Part shown: positions 8,649 through 17,689 of the stretch, piece by piece | Layout of the letters: each line of letters opens with the position of its first letter | Numbering within the stretch: position 1 is the stretch's first letter | From: Actinokineospora inagensis DSM 44258 | GTDB taxonomy: Bacteria; Actinomycetota; Actinomycetes; Mycobacteriales; Pseudonocardiaceae | Reading direction: 5' to 3' | NCBI RefSeq assembly: GCF_000482865.1 | Contig: NZ_KI519518.1 | Coordinates: 80,404-144,403, forward strand | Length of the DNA: 64,000 nt | Notes under the pieces: model-generated | Database searches by the model: none | The model's input: only the letters and a program-made list of their open reading frames with translations | Told to the model about the DNA's origin: nothing | Program-made: the position numbers and the translations under genes

Positions 8649-10193
8649 CTAGCCATCCCTCCTGGGACCGAGCAGCTTGGCTGCAAGCCTGTGGAACTCC
8701 TCGCCGTAACCCGCCTGGTCGGTGCGGGCGAGACCACCGACGGCCACCACGGTACGACCCTCACCGTCCGGGGTCGCGCGGACCCACAGCCTGCGCCTGC
8801 GGATCCGCAGCGACACGCCGAGGCCGAGCACCATGCCGACCGCGAAGCAGAGCACCCACACCTGGGTCGGGTCGTGCGAGACCTGCAGCGACACCCAGGG
8901 CACCACCCCGTCGAAACTGATCTTGGTGCCGTCGTCCAGGGTGATCACGCCGCCCGGTTTCAGGTTCTCCCTGGCCACCCTGGTCAGTCGGCCGCTGTCC
9001 ACCAGGGACTGGTCGATCTGGAAGATGGACTGGCCGCGGCCGGAGTCGATGCCCAGGTCGCCGCGCATCACGTCGACCGCGACCGCCGGGTCCGAGAGCG
9101 ACGGGTGGCTGGAGGTGAGGATCTTGTCCTGGATCAGCGCGGTCGGCGCGAACAGGCCGGTGATCGCGATCTGCTTCTTCCGCCGCTCCTCGGCGTCGGT
9201 CACCCCGGGCGGGTCGAACTTGGTGGCGCCCTCGGAGAGCAGCGTCAGGTTGTCCACCGGGCGCCACTGGATGGTCTGGGTGCGCTTCTGGCCGTCCGGG
9301 AAGGTGACCGTGAACGTCGGCGCGTAGCCGTGGCCCAGCAGGTAGACCCGGTCGCCGACGGTGCGCAGCGGGTCGTTGACGCGCAGGTCGTAGGGGCGCC
9401 AGGTGTTGGTGTCGAGGTCGCCGCCCGCCTGGTAGTCGACCTTGGCGGCGAACTGCTCGGCCTGGCCGTTGGGCAGGTACGTCGCGTCGAAGCTGTTCAC
9501 CCGCACGCAGAACGGGTCCAGGTTCGTGCCGTCCACCCGCAGGCCGGGCCGGAACGAGTCGTAGCCCAGGGTCCCGGAGTTGCAGAACTGGTCACCGTCG
9601 GCGATCACGATGACCTGGCCCTCGTAGTTGAACATCTTCCCGAGGGCCAGGGCGACGATCAGGCCCAGCATGGCGAAGTGGAAGACCAGGTTGCCCGCTT
9701 CGCGCAGGTAGCCCTTCTCGGCGCTGACGCTGCGGGCGCCGTCGTCCTCCTCGCGCTCGACCAGCCGCCACCCCTTGAGGGCCTTGCCCGCGTCGGCCAT
9801 GACCTGCTGGGGCGTGGCGTCCAGGTCGGCGGTCTCGTGGTGCGGCAGGCGCTTCAGGTTCCTCGGCGTCAGGACCGGCTTGGCGCGCAACGCCTTGGCG
9901 TAGTCGACCGTGCGCGGCAGCAGGCAGCCGACGAGCGAGATGAACAGCAGCAGGTAGACCGCGGAGAACCAGACGCTGGCGTAGACGTCGAAGAACTGCA
10001 GTTTGTCGAGCAGCCGCCCCCACCAACCGTGCGCGTCGATGTAGTCCAACGCCCTCGGCAGGTTCAACGACCGCTGCGGCAGCAACGCGCCCGGCATCGC
10101 CGCCAGCGCCAGCAGGAAAAGCAGGATCAACGCGGTCCGCATCGAGGTGAGGCCGCGCCACGTGTTGCGCAGGAACGCGCCGAGCCGCCTCAC
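8649..10193 (-). CDS. resB: Cytochrome c biogenesis protein ResB
   Basis: The partner of CcsB in System II cytochrome c maturation. It has 514 residues, with membrane segments near the N-terminus (MRTALILLFLLALAAMPGALL), around residues 70-90 and 170-190, and near the C-terminus (VWVLCFAVGMVLGLGVSLRI), around a large extracytoplasmic domain. The sequence SLNLPRALDYIDAHGWWGRL is typical. The start overlaps the ccdA stop by 4 bp. Confidence 0.93.
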   Translation of the reverse strand: MRRLGAFLRNTWRGLTSMRTALILLFLLALAAMPGALLPQRSLNLPRALDYIDAHGWWGRLLDKLQFFDVYASVWFSAVYLLLFISLVGCLLPRTVDYAKALRAKPVLTPRNLKRLPHHETADLDATPQQVMADAGKALKGWRLVEREEDDGARSVSAEKGYLREAGNLVFHFAMLGLIVALALGKMFNYEGQVIVIADGDQFCNSGTLGYDSFRPGLRVDGTNLDPFCVRVNSFDATYLPNGQAEQFAAKVDYQAGGDLDTNTWRPYDLRVNDPLRTVGDRVYLLGHGYAPTFTVTFPDGQKRTQTIQWRPVDNLTLLSEGATKFDPPGVTDAEERRKKQIAITGLFAPTALIQDKILTSSHPSLSDPAVAVDVMRGDLGIDSGRGQSIFQIDQSLVDSGRLTRVARENLKPGGVITLDDGTKISFDGVVPWVSLQVSHDPTQVWVLCFAVGMVLGLGVSLRIRRRRLWVRATPDGEGRTVVAVGGLARTDQAGYGEEFHRLAAKLLGPRRDG

Positions 10194-10960
10194 AGGGGCA
10201 GCTTGAAATCGGAGACGAGAGCGTTCTGCACCCAGGACACGATGTCACCCCACAAACCGGTCACCAGCAGAACCCCGACCACGAACAGCAACCCGCCGCC
10301 GAACAACTGGATCCCCCGCGCGTGCGTCCGCAGCCACGCCGTCGCCCGCACCGCCCACCGCGCCCCCAACGCGATCACCAGGAACGGGATCCCCAAGCCC
10401 AGGCAGTACACGAAAACCAGCAGGTACCCGCGCGCCGCCGCCGACCCGGTCGACGCCGCGATCGACATCACCCCGGACAGGGTCGGACCGAGGCACGGCG
10501 TCCACCCCAGGGCGAAGATGCCGCCCAGGACGGGCGCGCCCGCCAAACCGAACCGCGGTACCCGGTGAAACCGGATGTCCCGCTGCATACCGGGAATGAG
10601 CCCGATGAACACCAACGACATCGCGATGGTCAACACACCGCCGAGCCGCTGGAACAGGTCCTGGTTGACCAGGAGCGCGTCCGCCAGCCAGACCAGGCTG
10701 CCGATCGTCAGCGCGAACACGACGGTGAACCCGAGGACGAAGAGGCCGACCGCGCCGAGAACCCGGTAGCGACCCTTCTTCTTCCCCTCGTCGTCGTTCA
10801 CCGCGGGCGCGTCGGCGCCCACCAAAGCAGCCAGGTAGGCGAGATAACCGGGTACCAGGGGGACGACGCACGGCGACGCGAACGAGATGAACCCGGCCAC
10901 CAGCGAGACCCCGGCCGCCAGGATCAGCGGGCCGGAGGCGGCCAGTTGGGTGGGATCCAC
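10190..10960 (-). CDS. ccdA: Thiol-disulfide transmembrane transporter CcdA
   Basis: Moves reducing equivalents from cytoplasmic thioredoxin across the membrane to keep apocytochrome c and TlpA reduced. It has six membrane segments and the two redox cysteines in SFASPCVVPLVPGYLAY (about residues 25-41) and LGWTPCLGPTLSGV. I chose the GTG at 10960 (256 residues) because family members begin just before the first membrane segment; an upstream GTG at 11026 would add a polar 22-residue tail. Neither has a clear ribosome-binding site. Confidence 0.9.
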   Translation of the reverse strand: MDPTQLAASGPLILAAGVSLVAGFISFASPCVVPLVPGYLAYLAALVGADAPAVNDDEGKKKGRYRVLGAVGLFVLGFTVVFALTIGSLVWLADALLVNQDLFQRLGGVLTIAMSLVFIGLIPGMQRDIRFHRVPRFGLAGAPVLGGIFALGWTPCLGPTLSGVMSIAASTGSAAARGYLLVFVYCLGLGIPFLVIALGARWAVRATAWLRTHARGIQLFGGGLLFVVGVLLVTGLWGDIVSWVQNALVSDFKLPL

Positions 10961-11041
10961 CCGGTCAGCGTAGGGAAGCGAATCTGAGGGTCGGCCGGGG
11001 GTGCGGCCCGGGTGGTGCTGGGTCACACTCCGACGGGGCGG

Positions 11042-11608
11042 TCACTCGGCGGTGAGCCGGTCGATCAGCGGGATGAGGTCGGTGGCGAGCAGGTCGCGCA
11101 TGAAGGCGGCGGCCACCCGGCCCTGCTTGTCCAGGACGAAGGTCGCGGGGACGACCGCGCGCGGGTAACCCTTCAGCGCGAGCAGGGTTTTGCCGGGAGG
11201 GTCGTATATGGACGGATACGTGATGCTCCGGTCGCGGAGGAAGTCCTGGGGGGCCTGGCGCTCGTTGTCGCGGACATCGATGCCGATGATCTGCGTGGAC
11301 GCGGCGTACTTGTCCTGGACCTTCTGCAGTTCGGGGGTTTCCAGCCTGCACGGTCCACACCACTGGCCCCAGATGTTGAGGACGACGACCTTGCCCCGGT
11401 ACGCGGCCACCGAGATCTGCGCGTCGTCCGACAGGGACGGACCGGTGAGGTTGGGCATGGGTTTGCGGTCGGCGCCGTCGTAGGTGATGTCGGTCTTGCC
11501 GCCGGGCGAGACGAAGACGAAGTCGGTGCCCGCTTCGACGGCGTCCTTCGACGTGGAGCAGGCGGACACGAGCAGCAAGGCGCCCAGCACAGCGGCGGCG
11601 AGGCGCAT
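11042..11608 (-). CDS. TlpA/ResA-type thioredoxin-like lipoprotein
   Basis: An extracytoplasmic thiol-disulfide oxidoreductase of 188 residues that reduces apocytochrome c cysteines in the CcdA/ResB/CcsB pathway. The signal peptide [18 protein letters not shown] has a lipobox cysteine near residue 17. The thioredoxin fold carries the active site WCGPC in LNIWGQWCGPCRLETPE, followed by a cis-Pro region VVPATFVLDKQGRV. The ATG at 11608 shares one base with the preceding gene's stop (TGATG), so translation is coupled; the longer open frame upstream is spurious. Confidence 0.92.
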   Translation of the reverse strand: MRLAAAVLGALLLVSACSTSKDAVEAGTDFVFVSPGGKTDITYDGADRKPMPNLTGPSLSDDAQISVAAYRGKVVVLNIWGQWCGPCRLETPELQKVQDKYAASTQIIGIDVRDNERQAPQDFLRDRSITYPSIYDPPGKTLLALKGYPRAVVPATFVLDKQGRVAAAFMRDLLATDLIPLIDRLTAE

Positions 11609-12237
11609 CAGGCCCCCGTGTTCTTGGGGTCGCTGGTGCCCGCGGGCTCGGCGTAGCTGATCCGGACCAGGCGTTCGTCGTCGAAGTGCAGACTGGTCAG
11701 GGAGGCGAGGGAACACTGGCGGTTGCGGGGGTCGTGCCACAGGCGCTTCCCCTCCAGGTACCGCCGTAACGTCCACACGGGAAGCTGGTGCGACACGCAC
11801 ACGGCCTCGTGGCCGACGGCGGCGGCGCGGGCGCGGTGGGCGGCGGCGAGCATCCGGTGCGCGATCTGCAGGTACGGCTCGCCCCAGGACGGGGTGAACG
11901 GGTCGCGCAGGTACGGCCAGTTGCGCGGGTCGCGCAGCGCGCCGTCGCCGACCGAGACGCGCTTGCCCTCGAACACGTTCGCCGACTCGATGAGCCGGTC
12001 GTCGGTCGCCAACTCCAGGCGGTGCGACCCGGCGATGGGGCCCGCGGTCTCCTGGGCGCGCTGCAGCGGGGACGCGACGACGTGGGTGATGTCGTGGTCG
12101 GCGAGGTACTCGGCGACGGTCAGCGCCTGGCGCTTGCCGGTCTCGGACAGCCGGAACCCGGGCAGCCTGCCGTAGAGGACGCCGGTCGGGTTGTGCACCT
12201 CGCCGTGGCGGAGCAGGTGGACGATGGTCTTGGTCAC
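11608..12237 (-). CDS. Histidine phosphatase family protein (phosphoglycerate-mutase-like)
   Basis: A 209-residue branch-1 histidine phosphatase. The catalytic motif LLRHGEV (about residues 8-14) and the second histidine in [13 protein letters not shown] are present, along with the phosphate-binding arginine in SPLQRAQET. It is too short and divergent for dPGM glycolytic mutase; the true gpmA lies at 39061. Its constant position between hemL and tlpA in actinobacteria suggests a role tied to haem or cytochrome assembly, but the substrate is unknown. It overlaps the hemL stop by 4 bp. Confidence 0.85.
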   Translation of the reverse strand: MTKTIVHLLRHGEVHNPTGVLYGRLPGFRLSETGKRQALTVAEYLADHDITHVVASPLQRAQETAGPIAGSHRLELATDDRLIESANVFEGKRVSVGDGALRDPRNWPYLRDPFTPSWGEPYLQIAHRMLAAAHRARAAAVGHEAVCVSHQLPVWTLRRYLEGKRLWHDPRNRQCSLASLTSLHFDDERLVRISYAEPAGTSDPKNTGA

Positions 12238-13550
12238 GCGGGCTCCTCGGCGGCAGCGGCGGCGGACGCGGCGTGCGGCAACGCCGCGGCGATCTGCTCG
12301 AAAGCGGCGTCATCCAGGGCGGCGCTGACGAACCACGCCTCGAACGCGCTCGGCGGCGCGTACACGCCATGGTCGAGCATGGCGTGGAAGAACGCCGGGA
12401 ACCGCCAGGTGGCGGCCGCCTTCGCGGACGCGTAGTCGATCACCGGGTCCTCGGTGAAGAACACGCTGAGCAGGTTGCCCGCGTACTGGACCCGGTGCGG
12501 CACACCGGCCGCCGACAGCGCGCCGGTGATCAGCCCGCCGAGCCGCTCCGCGTTGTCGTCCAGCGCCTGGTAGACCGAGGCGTCCGCGGCGGTCAGCGTG
12601 GCCAGCCCCGCGGCGACCGCGACGGGGTTACCGGACAGCGTGCCCGCCTGGTAGACCGGACCGACCGGGGCGAGGTGGGCCATGATGTCGGCGCGACCGC
12701 CGAAGGCCGCCGCCGGGAGACCGCCGGACATGACCTTGCCGAAGGTGTAGAGGTCGCCGTCGACCCCGTCGATGCCGTGCCACCCGGCCGCCGAGACGCG
12801 GAAGCCGGTCATCACCTCGTCCATGATCAGCAGCGCGCCGTGCTCGCGGGTGACCTCGCGCAGGCAGGCGTTGAACCCGTCGACCGGGGCGACCGCGCCC
12901 ATGTTTCCCGCCGCGGCCTCGGTGATCACCGCGGCGATGGTCGGGCCGTGCTCGGCGAACGCGGCCCGCACGGCGGCCAAGTCGTTGTACGGCAACACGA
13001 GCGTGTCCTCGGCCTGCGCCCCGGTGACGCCCGGGGTCGTCGGCAGGCCGAGGGTCGCCACCCCGGAGCCCGCCTCGGCGAGCAGCGCGTCCACGTGGCC
13101 GTGGTAGCAGCCCGCGAACTTCACCACCCGCTTGCGGCCGGTGAACCCGCGGGCCAGCCGGATCGCGCTCATCGTGGCCTCGGTGCCGGAGTTGACCAGC
13201 CGCACCTGGGCGACCGGCGCCACCCGGCGGATGAGCTCCTCGGCGAGGTCGATCTCACCCGGGGTCGGGGTGCCGAAGGACAGCCCGGCGGCCGCGGCCG
13301 ACCGGACCGCGTCGACCACCGCGGGGTGCGCGTGGCCGAGGATCATCGGCCCCCAGGAGGCGACCAGGTCGACGTAGCGGTTGTCGTCGGCGTCCCACAG
13401 GTAGCAGCCCAGGCCGTTGACCATGAACCGCGGCGTCCCGCCGACGGCGTTGAAGGCGCGCACCGGCGAGTTGACCCCGCCCGGGATCACCGCCTTGGCC
13501 CGGTCGAACAGGGCGGCCGAGCCGCGCACGTGTGCCTGCACGTCTGTCAC
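12234..13550 (-). CDS. hemL: Glutamate-1-semialdehyde 2,1-aminomutase (HemL)
   Basis: Converts glutamate-1-semialdehyde to 5-aminolevulinate, the second step of the C5 haem pathway started by HemA. The 438-residue PLP enzyme has the usual start [20 protein letters not shown], the cofactor region [20 protein letters not shown], the PLP aspartate region [11 protein letters not shown], and the Schiff-base lysine in [18 protein letters not shown] (about residues 263-280). The start is GTG at 13550. hemL lies well away from hemB, separated by several membrane-protein genes on the same strand. Confidence 0.97.
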   Translation of the reverse strand: MTDVQAHVRGSAALFDRAKAVIPGGVNSPVRAFNAVGGTPRFMVNGLGCYLWDADDNRYVDLVASWGPMILGHAHPAVVDAVRSAAAAGLSFGTPTPGEIDLAEELIRRVAPVAQVRLVNSGTEATMSAIRLARGFTGRKRVVKFAGCYHGHVDALLAEAGSGVATLGLPTTPGVTGAQAEDTLVLPYNDLAAVRAAFAEHGPTIAAVITEAAAGNMGAVAPVDGFNACLREVTREHGALLIMDEVMTGFRVSAAGWHGIDGVDGDLYTFGKVMSGGLPAAAFGGRADIMAHLAPVGPVYQAGTLSGNPVAVAAGLATLTAADASVYQALDDNAERLGGLITGALSAAGVPHRVQYAGNLLSVFFTEDPVIDYASAKAAATWRFPAFFHAMLDHGVYAPPSAFEAWFVSAALDDAAFEQIAAALPHAASAAAAAEEPA

Positions 13551-13587
13551 CGGTCCAGTCTCGCAAACCCGGGCCGGGTGGCCGCGC

Positions 13588-13965
13588 TCACGCCCTGGTG
13601 CGCACCGCGAGGGCCAGTTGGCGGCCCGCGTCGAGCAGCAGCAACCCGGCGACGGTGGCCGCGCCGACGGCGGCGCCCAGCCAGTTGCCCGCGAAGTGCT
13701 CGAAGTCCAGGTCGGGGCGCTCGGCGACCTTCGCCAGCGGCTGGGTGCCCTGGTCGAACAGCCGGAACGTGACCCACACCAGCACCGCGACCAGCACGAC
13801 CTCCAGCCCGGCGACGACGGCCCGGCGCGGTTGGTTGAGCCCGACCGCCCGGTCGGGTTCCGGCCAGTCCAGCCCAGCGGTCCCGGTGACTTCGGTCTCG
13901 GTGACTTCGGGCCTGCTGACTTCAGGCCCAGTGACGTCGGGCTCGGTGGGCGGCTGCGTGGTCAC
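13588..13965 (-). CDS. Small two-pass membrane protein, unknown function
   Basis: About 125 residues from a GTG start. The N-terminal 45 residues are acidic and repetitive ([18 protein letters not shown]); two membrane segments follow ([18 protein letters not shown] and [20 protein letters not shown]). I do not recognise the family. It lies 12 bp downstream of the next membrane-protein gene and 37 bp before hemL. It lacks the GRxWAR and YF-tail motifs of its upstream neighbours. Confidence 0.65.
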   Translation of the reverse strand: MTTQPPTEPDVTGPEVSRPEVTETEVTGTAGLDWPEPDRAVGLNQPRRAVVAGLEVVLVAVLVWVTFRLFDQGTQPLAKVAERPDLDFEHFAGNWLGAAVGAATVAGLLLLDAGRQLALAVRTRA

Positions 13966-13977
13966 CCGGTCAGCTTC

Positions 13978-14373
13978 TCATGCCCCGCCGACGGGCAACT
14001 CGGCGAAGTAGGCGCGCGCGTCCACCCGCAACAGCAGCGTGACCACGGCGACCCAAACCGCCACCACGAACAGGAACAGGTAGAACGCCATCGGCGAGGT
14101 GTGCGCGTTGGCCGCGTCCGGGGTGCAGAGCGCGGCGACCAGGGCGACCAGCATCAGCACCAGCCGCGCCCACTGCCTGCCCGAGTGGACCGGCCAGGCG
14201 AGCACCAGGGCGGCGACGGCGGACGCGCCCGCCCCGTAACCGAGGTAGCCCAGCGGCCGGTCGGCGGTGGCCACCACCGCCCCGGTGAGCACCGCGCAGA
14301 GCACGGCCCCCCAGACGGCGATGGTCACCGCGAGGGGTCTACCGGGACTGTGGTCCGGGGTGGGCTCGGTCAC
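13978..14373 (-). CDS. Small four-pass membrane protein, paralogue of neighbours
   Basis: About 131 residues from a GTG at 14373; the longer open frame would add an unlikely Arg-rich tail. Four membrane segments are predicted, with HSGRQWARLVLM between segments and a C-terminal RVDARAYFAELP tail. These two signatures recur in the genes at 14459, 15122 and, more weakly, 16141, so the set probably arose by tandem duplication. The function is unknown. Confidence 0.65.
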   Translation of the reverse strand: MTEPTPDHSPGRPLAVTIAVWGAVLCAVLTGAVVATADRPLGYLGYGAGASAVAALVLAWPVHSGRQWARLVLMLVALVAALCTPDAANAHTSPMAFYLFLFVVAVWVAVVTLLLRVDARAYFAELPVGGA

Positions 14374-14458
14374 GCGAGTTATGTAGCCCCGGGACCGCCC
14401 CGTGTTACGAGGCGATCGCCACGTCGGTGGCGGCGTCCCGAATCGGTTCACCCGCCCT

Positions 14459-14992
14459 CTACGAGGGGTGTCCCGTCCGCCTGCCCGCCTCGAAGTAGTC
14501 CTTGGCATCCTTCGTGTACAGGAAGTACACGACCGTGCCGAGCAGCAGGAGCTGCAGCGCGTTGAACACCAGGGTGAGGCCCGAGCCGCCGGAGACCAGG
14601 TTCAACCCGAGCAGCACCACGTGCACGACGGCCACGATCGACACGACGTTGCGCGCCCAGTTGCGGCCCGACCGCAGCGGGAACCCGAACAGGCCGTAGA
14701 CGACGCACGGGACGAGGGCGAGCACGAGGGCGGTGGTGAAGCTGGAGGTCATCAGTGAGTCGACGTTGGCCGCGGTGACCGGTTTGCCGCTGTCCCGCAC
14801 GACCTGCTCGGAGACGGCGCGGAAGCCGTCGCGGCCGACGGAGACCACCAGGACCAGGATGACCAGGTTCAGCGTGGCCTCCAGCACCAGCAGCGCGAAC
14901 GCGGCGGTCACCGCCCTGGGCCGGGCGGCGCGCGGCGCGGACGCGGTCTGGACTGGCGGCGGGGCGTCGTACTCGGGTCCACCGGTGGTCAT
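14459..14992 (-). CDS. Four-pass membrane protein with GRNWAR and YF-tail motifs
   Basis: A 177-residue paralogue of the product at 15122: a short polar N-terminus, then four membrane segments, RSGRNWARNVVSIVAVVHVV between segments 2 and 3, and the C-terminal FLYTKDAKDYFEAGRR. A loop near residues 50-80 reads VSEQVVRDSGKPVTAANVDS. No catalytic motif is seen. It appears to be part of a local paralogue cluster. Confidence 0.7.
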   Translation of the reverse strand: MTTGGPEYDAPPPVQTASAPRAARPRAVTAAFALLVLEATLNLVILVLVVSVGRDGFRAVSEQVVRDSGKPVTAANVDSLMTSSFTTALVLALVPCVVYGLFGFPLRSGRNWARNVVSIVAVVHVVLLGLNLVSGGSGLTLVFNALQLLLLGTVVYFLYTKDAKDYFEAGRRTGHPS

Positions 14993-15057
14993 GGCGCGAC
15001 GCTATTGCCTCCGGACATCGACCGCATTCCGGTCAGGCCGTCCCATACGAACCGCGC

Positions 15058-15085
15058 AGGGCGGCGGCCACGCGGCCACCGCCCT
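15058..15085 (-). terminator. Hairpin between paralogous membrane-protein genes
   Basis: 12-bp arms (15058-15069 and 15074-15085) with one mismatch that is a G-U pair in RNA, and a 4-nt loop. It lies 37 bp downstream of the gene ending at 15122 and suggests at least partial termination there. Confidence 0.6.
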
Positions 15086-15121
15086 GTCGAGGTCGTGCGT
15101 CTGGGGACCCGGAGCCGAGAG

Positions 15122-15655
15122 CTACCGGCGGCGGTTGGTCTCGAAGTAGGCCTTGCTGTCCGCGGTGAACATGTAGTAGACCGCGCCACCGATGAGCAGG
15201 ATCTGCACGACGCTGACCACGATGGCCAGCGGCGCGGTGCCCTCGGTGGTGAGGCTGAGCACGCTGAGCAGGATCGCCAGGATGCCGAGGATGGCCAGGG
15301 TCATCCGCGCCCAGTTGCGGCCCGCGCGCATCTTGAACGCGAACAGGAAGTACAGCGCGAACAGGATGACCGCGACGACGGCCGCGAACACCAGGCTGGC
15401 GGTCAGTGCCTTGTCCAAGTCGGCGTCGCTGGCGAACTTCCCGGAGGCGCGCAGGCTGTCGCGCACCGTGTCCTTGCTGACGGTGAAGCTGATGATCGAG
15501 CCGACCAGGCCGATGACCGCGTTCACCACGAACAGCAGGAACGCCGTGTCGACCGACTTCGGCCGCACGGCGGTGACCGGCTGTTCGTTGAGCGGCGGCG
15601 CCGACGGCATCGGCTCGTACGGGTTGTTCTGGGGACCAGGGCCACTAGATGTCAT
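15122..15655 (-). CDS. Four-pass membrane protein with GRNWAR and YF-tail motifs
   Basis: 177 residues. A Pro/Asn-rich N-terminus (NNPYEPMPSAPPLNEQPV) precedes four membrane segments; RAGRNWARMTLAILGILAIL joins segments 2 and 3, and the protein ends in YYMFTADSKAYFETNRRR. It is the closest paralogue of the product at 14459, with equal length and the same loop pattern (TVRDSLRASGKFASDADLD). Function unknown; the conserved basic C-terminus is presumably cytoplasmic. Confidence 0.72.
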   Translation of the reverse strand: MTSSGPGPQNNPYEPMPSAPPLNEQPVTAVRPKSVDTAFLLFVVNAVIGLVGSIISFTVSKDTVRDSLRASGKFASDADLDKALTASLVFAAVVAVILFALYFLFAFKMRAGRNWARMTLAILGILAILLSVLSLTTEGTAPLAIVVSVVQILLIGGAVYYMFTADSKAYFETNRRR

Positions 15656-15664
15656 GGGGAGAAG

Positions 15665-16144
15665 TTATTGCTTCCTGAGAGTTTCCGCGCCCCCGTTCTC
15701 GGGGTGTTCACCGGTGACCAACGGCCGCAGGGCGGCGACCAGCGCCGCCGGGTCGCGCGCCCAGCCCAGGACCACGCTGCCGTCGTCGAGTTCGACCGGC
15801 ACCTCGGTGGTCTTCTTCGGCACGGTCCACCCGCCGCCCAGTGGCCTGGCCCCGACCGGGGCGCCGACGTCGGTGACCGCCCTGATGTCCTTGACCGGCA
15901 GCGATTCCCGGCCCTGGCGCAGCGTGGCGGGGGTCAACACGACCCGGCAGATCTTGCGCCGGGCGCTGACCCACGCCGCCGTCATGCCGAACAGGACCAG
16001 ACCAACGACCACCCACGCGAGCCCGTGCACCGGACCGGTGAGCGCCTCGACGACGGCGCCCGCCACGCAGAACACGGGTCCCCAGAGCACCGGCCACCAC
16101 GTCGACCCGGGCTCGGCGTAGAGCACGGGACCGTAGTCGGTCAC
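15665..16144 (-). CDS. DUF3093-like membrane protein
   Basis: About 159 residues from a GTG at 16144 that overlaps the upstream stop by 3 bp (GTGA). It has two adjacent membrane segments (WWPVLWGPVFCVAGAVVEAL and WVVVGLVLFGMTAAWVSA), then a soluble beta-rich domain with VVLTPATLRQGRESLPVKDI. Layout and motifs resemble actinobacterial DUF3093 proteins; the assignment is by eye and the function unknown. Confidence 0.6.
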   Translation of the reverse strand: MTDYGPVLYAEPGSTWWPVLWGPVFCVAGAVVEALTGPVHGLAWVVVGLVLFGMTAAWVSARRKICRVVLTPATLRQGRESLPVKDIRAVTDVGAPVGARPLGGGWTVPKKTTEVPVELDDGSVVLGWARDPAALVAALRPLVTGEHPENGGAETLRKQ

Positions 16145-16629
16145 CGGTCGACCGCGAAGTACCGGCGGGCCCCCCGCCCGTAGAGCAACCCGACGGCGAT
16201 CAGGATCAGCAGCGCGCTGAGCAACCCGTAGATCGTCACCCGGCCCACGGAGTACTGGAACAGCACCCCGAAGACGGCCAGCACGAGCAGCAACGCCCGC
16301 GCCTTCCGCACCCCCCGCCGCGCCTGGTAGGCCAGCAGCAGGAAGAACCCCAGGAAGACGATCGACCCGAGCAGCAACCACCAGGACAGGCCCTTGGCGG
16401 TCTGCAGGACGTCGAACGCGCTCATGTCCTGCCCGGCCTGCCGCGCCCGCTCCGCCTCCCGCCGCGCCCAGTCCTCCCGCAACGCGAAGAACAGCGCGGC
16501 GCCCAGGACGCCGACCGCGCCCGCGACCACCCAGAGCCAGAACGAGACCCGCACCGACCGCGGCGGGTCCGTCCGCCCCTCCGCCTCGTCGGCGGTGGGC
16601 ATGACCGGGGGTTCTTCTGGCACCGTCAC
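16141..16629 (-). CDS. Four-pass membrane protein, divergent member of the local family
   Basis: 162 residues: an acidic N-terminus, then four membrane segments with RRGVRKARALLLV between segments 2 and 3, and the C-terminus YGRGARRYFAVDR. The position of the basic loop and the RRYF tail align with the paralogues at 13978, 14459 and 15122, but similarity is weak. It lies 25 bp downstream of hemB and overlaps the DUF3093-like gene, so it is probably in the hemB transcript. Confidence 0.65.
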   Translation of the reverse strand: MTVPEEPPVMPTADEAEGRTDPPRSVRVSFWLWVVAGAVGVLGAALFFALREDWARREAERARQAGQDMSAFDVLQTAKGLSWWLLLGSIVFLGFFLLLAYQARRGVRKARALLLVLAVFGVLFQYSVGRVTIYGLLSALLILIAVGLLYGRGARRYFAVDR

Positions 16630-16654
16630 CCGCGCGAAGATACCCGCTCCGGGA

Positions 16655-17632
16655 TCAGTGCTCGGACAGCCAGCCCGCGACCTCGGTGGCCCAGTAGGTG
16701 AGGATGACGTCCGCGCCTGCCCGCCGGATCGAGGTGAGCGATTCCATGATCGTGCGGCGGCGGTCGAGCCAGCCGTTCGCGGCGGCGGCCTCGACCATCG
16801 AGTACTCGCCGGAGACCTGGTAGGCGGCGACCGGCACGTCGGCCAGCTCGCGGACCGCCCGGATCACGTCGAGGTAGGCCAGGGCGGGCTTCACCATGAC
16901 CAGGTCCGCGCCCTCGTTGAGATCCAGGGTGGTCTCGCGCAGGGCCTCCCTGGCGTTGCCCGGGTCCTGTTGGTAGCTCATCCGGTCACCGACCAGTTGC
17001 GACTCGACGGCGTCGCGGAAGGGGCCGAAGAACGCCGACGCGAACTTGGCGGAGTAGGCGAGGATGCCGGTGTCGATGTGGCCCGCGGTGTCCAGGGCCT
17101 CCCGGACGACGCCGACCTGGCCGTCCATCATGCCGCTGGGGCCGAGGTAGTGGGCGCCCGCGTCGGCCTGGGCGAGGGCCATGTCGGCGTAGACCGCGAG
17201 GGTGGCGTCGTTGTCGACGTCGCCCTTGTCGTCCAGGACGCCGCAGTGGCCGTGGTCGGTGAACTCGTCGAGGCACAGGTCGGACATGAGGACCGTGTCG
17301 TCGCCGAGCTCGGCGCGCAGATCACGCAGGGCGACGTTGAGCACGCCGTCCGGGTCGATCCCGCCGGAGCCGGTGGCGTCCCGGGTGAGCGGCACGCCGA
17401 ACAGCATGATCCCGCCGACTCCCGCCTGCACGGCCTCGACGGCGGCCTTGCGCAGCGAGTCGCGGGTGTGCTGGACGACGCCGGGCATGCTCGCGATCGG
17501 GACGGGCTCAGTGGCACCTTCCTTGACGAACATGGGGAGGACCAACTGCCGGGGCCGCACCTCGGTCTCGCTGACCAGGCGGCGCAGCGCGGGGGTCCGG
17601 CGGAGCCTGCGCGGGCGGTGGTTGGGGAACAT
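16655..17632 (-). CDS. hemB: Porphobilinogen synthase (HemB)
   Basis: Condenses two 5-aminolevulinate molecules to porphobilinogen. The ATG at 17632 gives 325 residues, the family length, and has GAGAGG upstream. Catalytic lysines are in [13 protein letters not shown] and in [14 protein letters not shown]. The metal-site segment reads [14 protein letters not shown]: two of the three cysteines of zinc-type enzymes are kept but the middle one is Asp, an intermediate between Zn-type and Mg-type sites. It is separated from hemD by a hairpin. Confidence 0.96.
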   Translation of the reverse strand: MFPNHRPRRLRRTPALRRLVSETEVRPRQLVLPMFVKEGATEPVPIASMPGVVQHTRDSLRKAAVEAVQAGVGGIMLFGVPLTRDATGSGGIDPDGVLNVALRDLRAELGDDTVLMSDLCLDEFTDHGHCGVLDDKGDVDNDATLAVYADMALAQADAGAHYLGPSGMMDGQVGVVREALDTAGHIDTGILAYSAKFASAFFGPFRDAVESQLVGDRMSYQQDPGNAREALRETTLDLNEGADLVMVKPALAYLDVIRAVRELADVPVAAYQVSGEYSMVEAAAANGWLDRRRTIMESLTSIRRAGADVILTYWATEVAGWLSEH

Positions 17633-17651
17633 CGGGAGCCTCTCGAAGCGC

Positions 17652-17681
17652 ACGGGCGGCGTGCCGGGGCACACCGCCCGT
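17652..17681 (-). terminator. Hairpin between hemD and hemB
   Basis: Left arm 17652-17665 and right arm 17668-17681 pair as ACGGGCGG/CCGCCCGT and GTGCC/GGCAC with one C-A mismatch. It lies 9 bp downstream of the hemD stop and 20 bp upstream of the hemB start. It may attenuate transcription between upper and lower haem genes. Confidence 0.55.
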
Positions 17682-17689
17682 TGTCGGTC

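Noticed and set aside
10961-11026. Upstream extension of CcdA to the GTG at 11026
   Set aside because: It adds a polar 22-residue tail not found in the family and has a poorly spaced ribosome-binding site.
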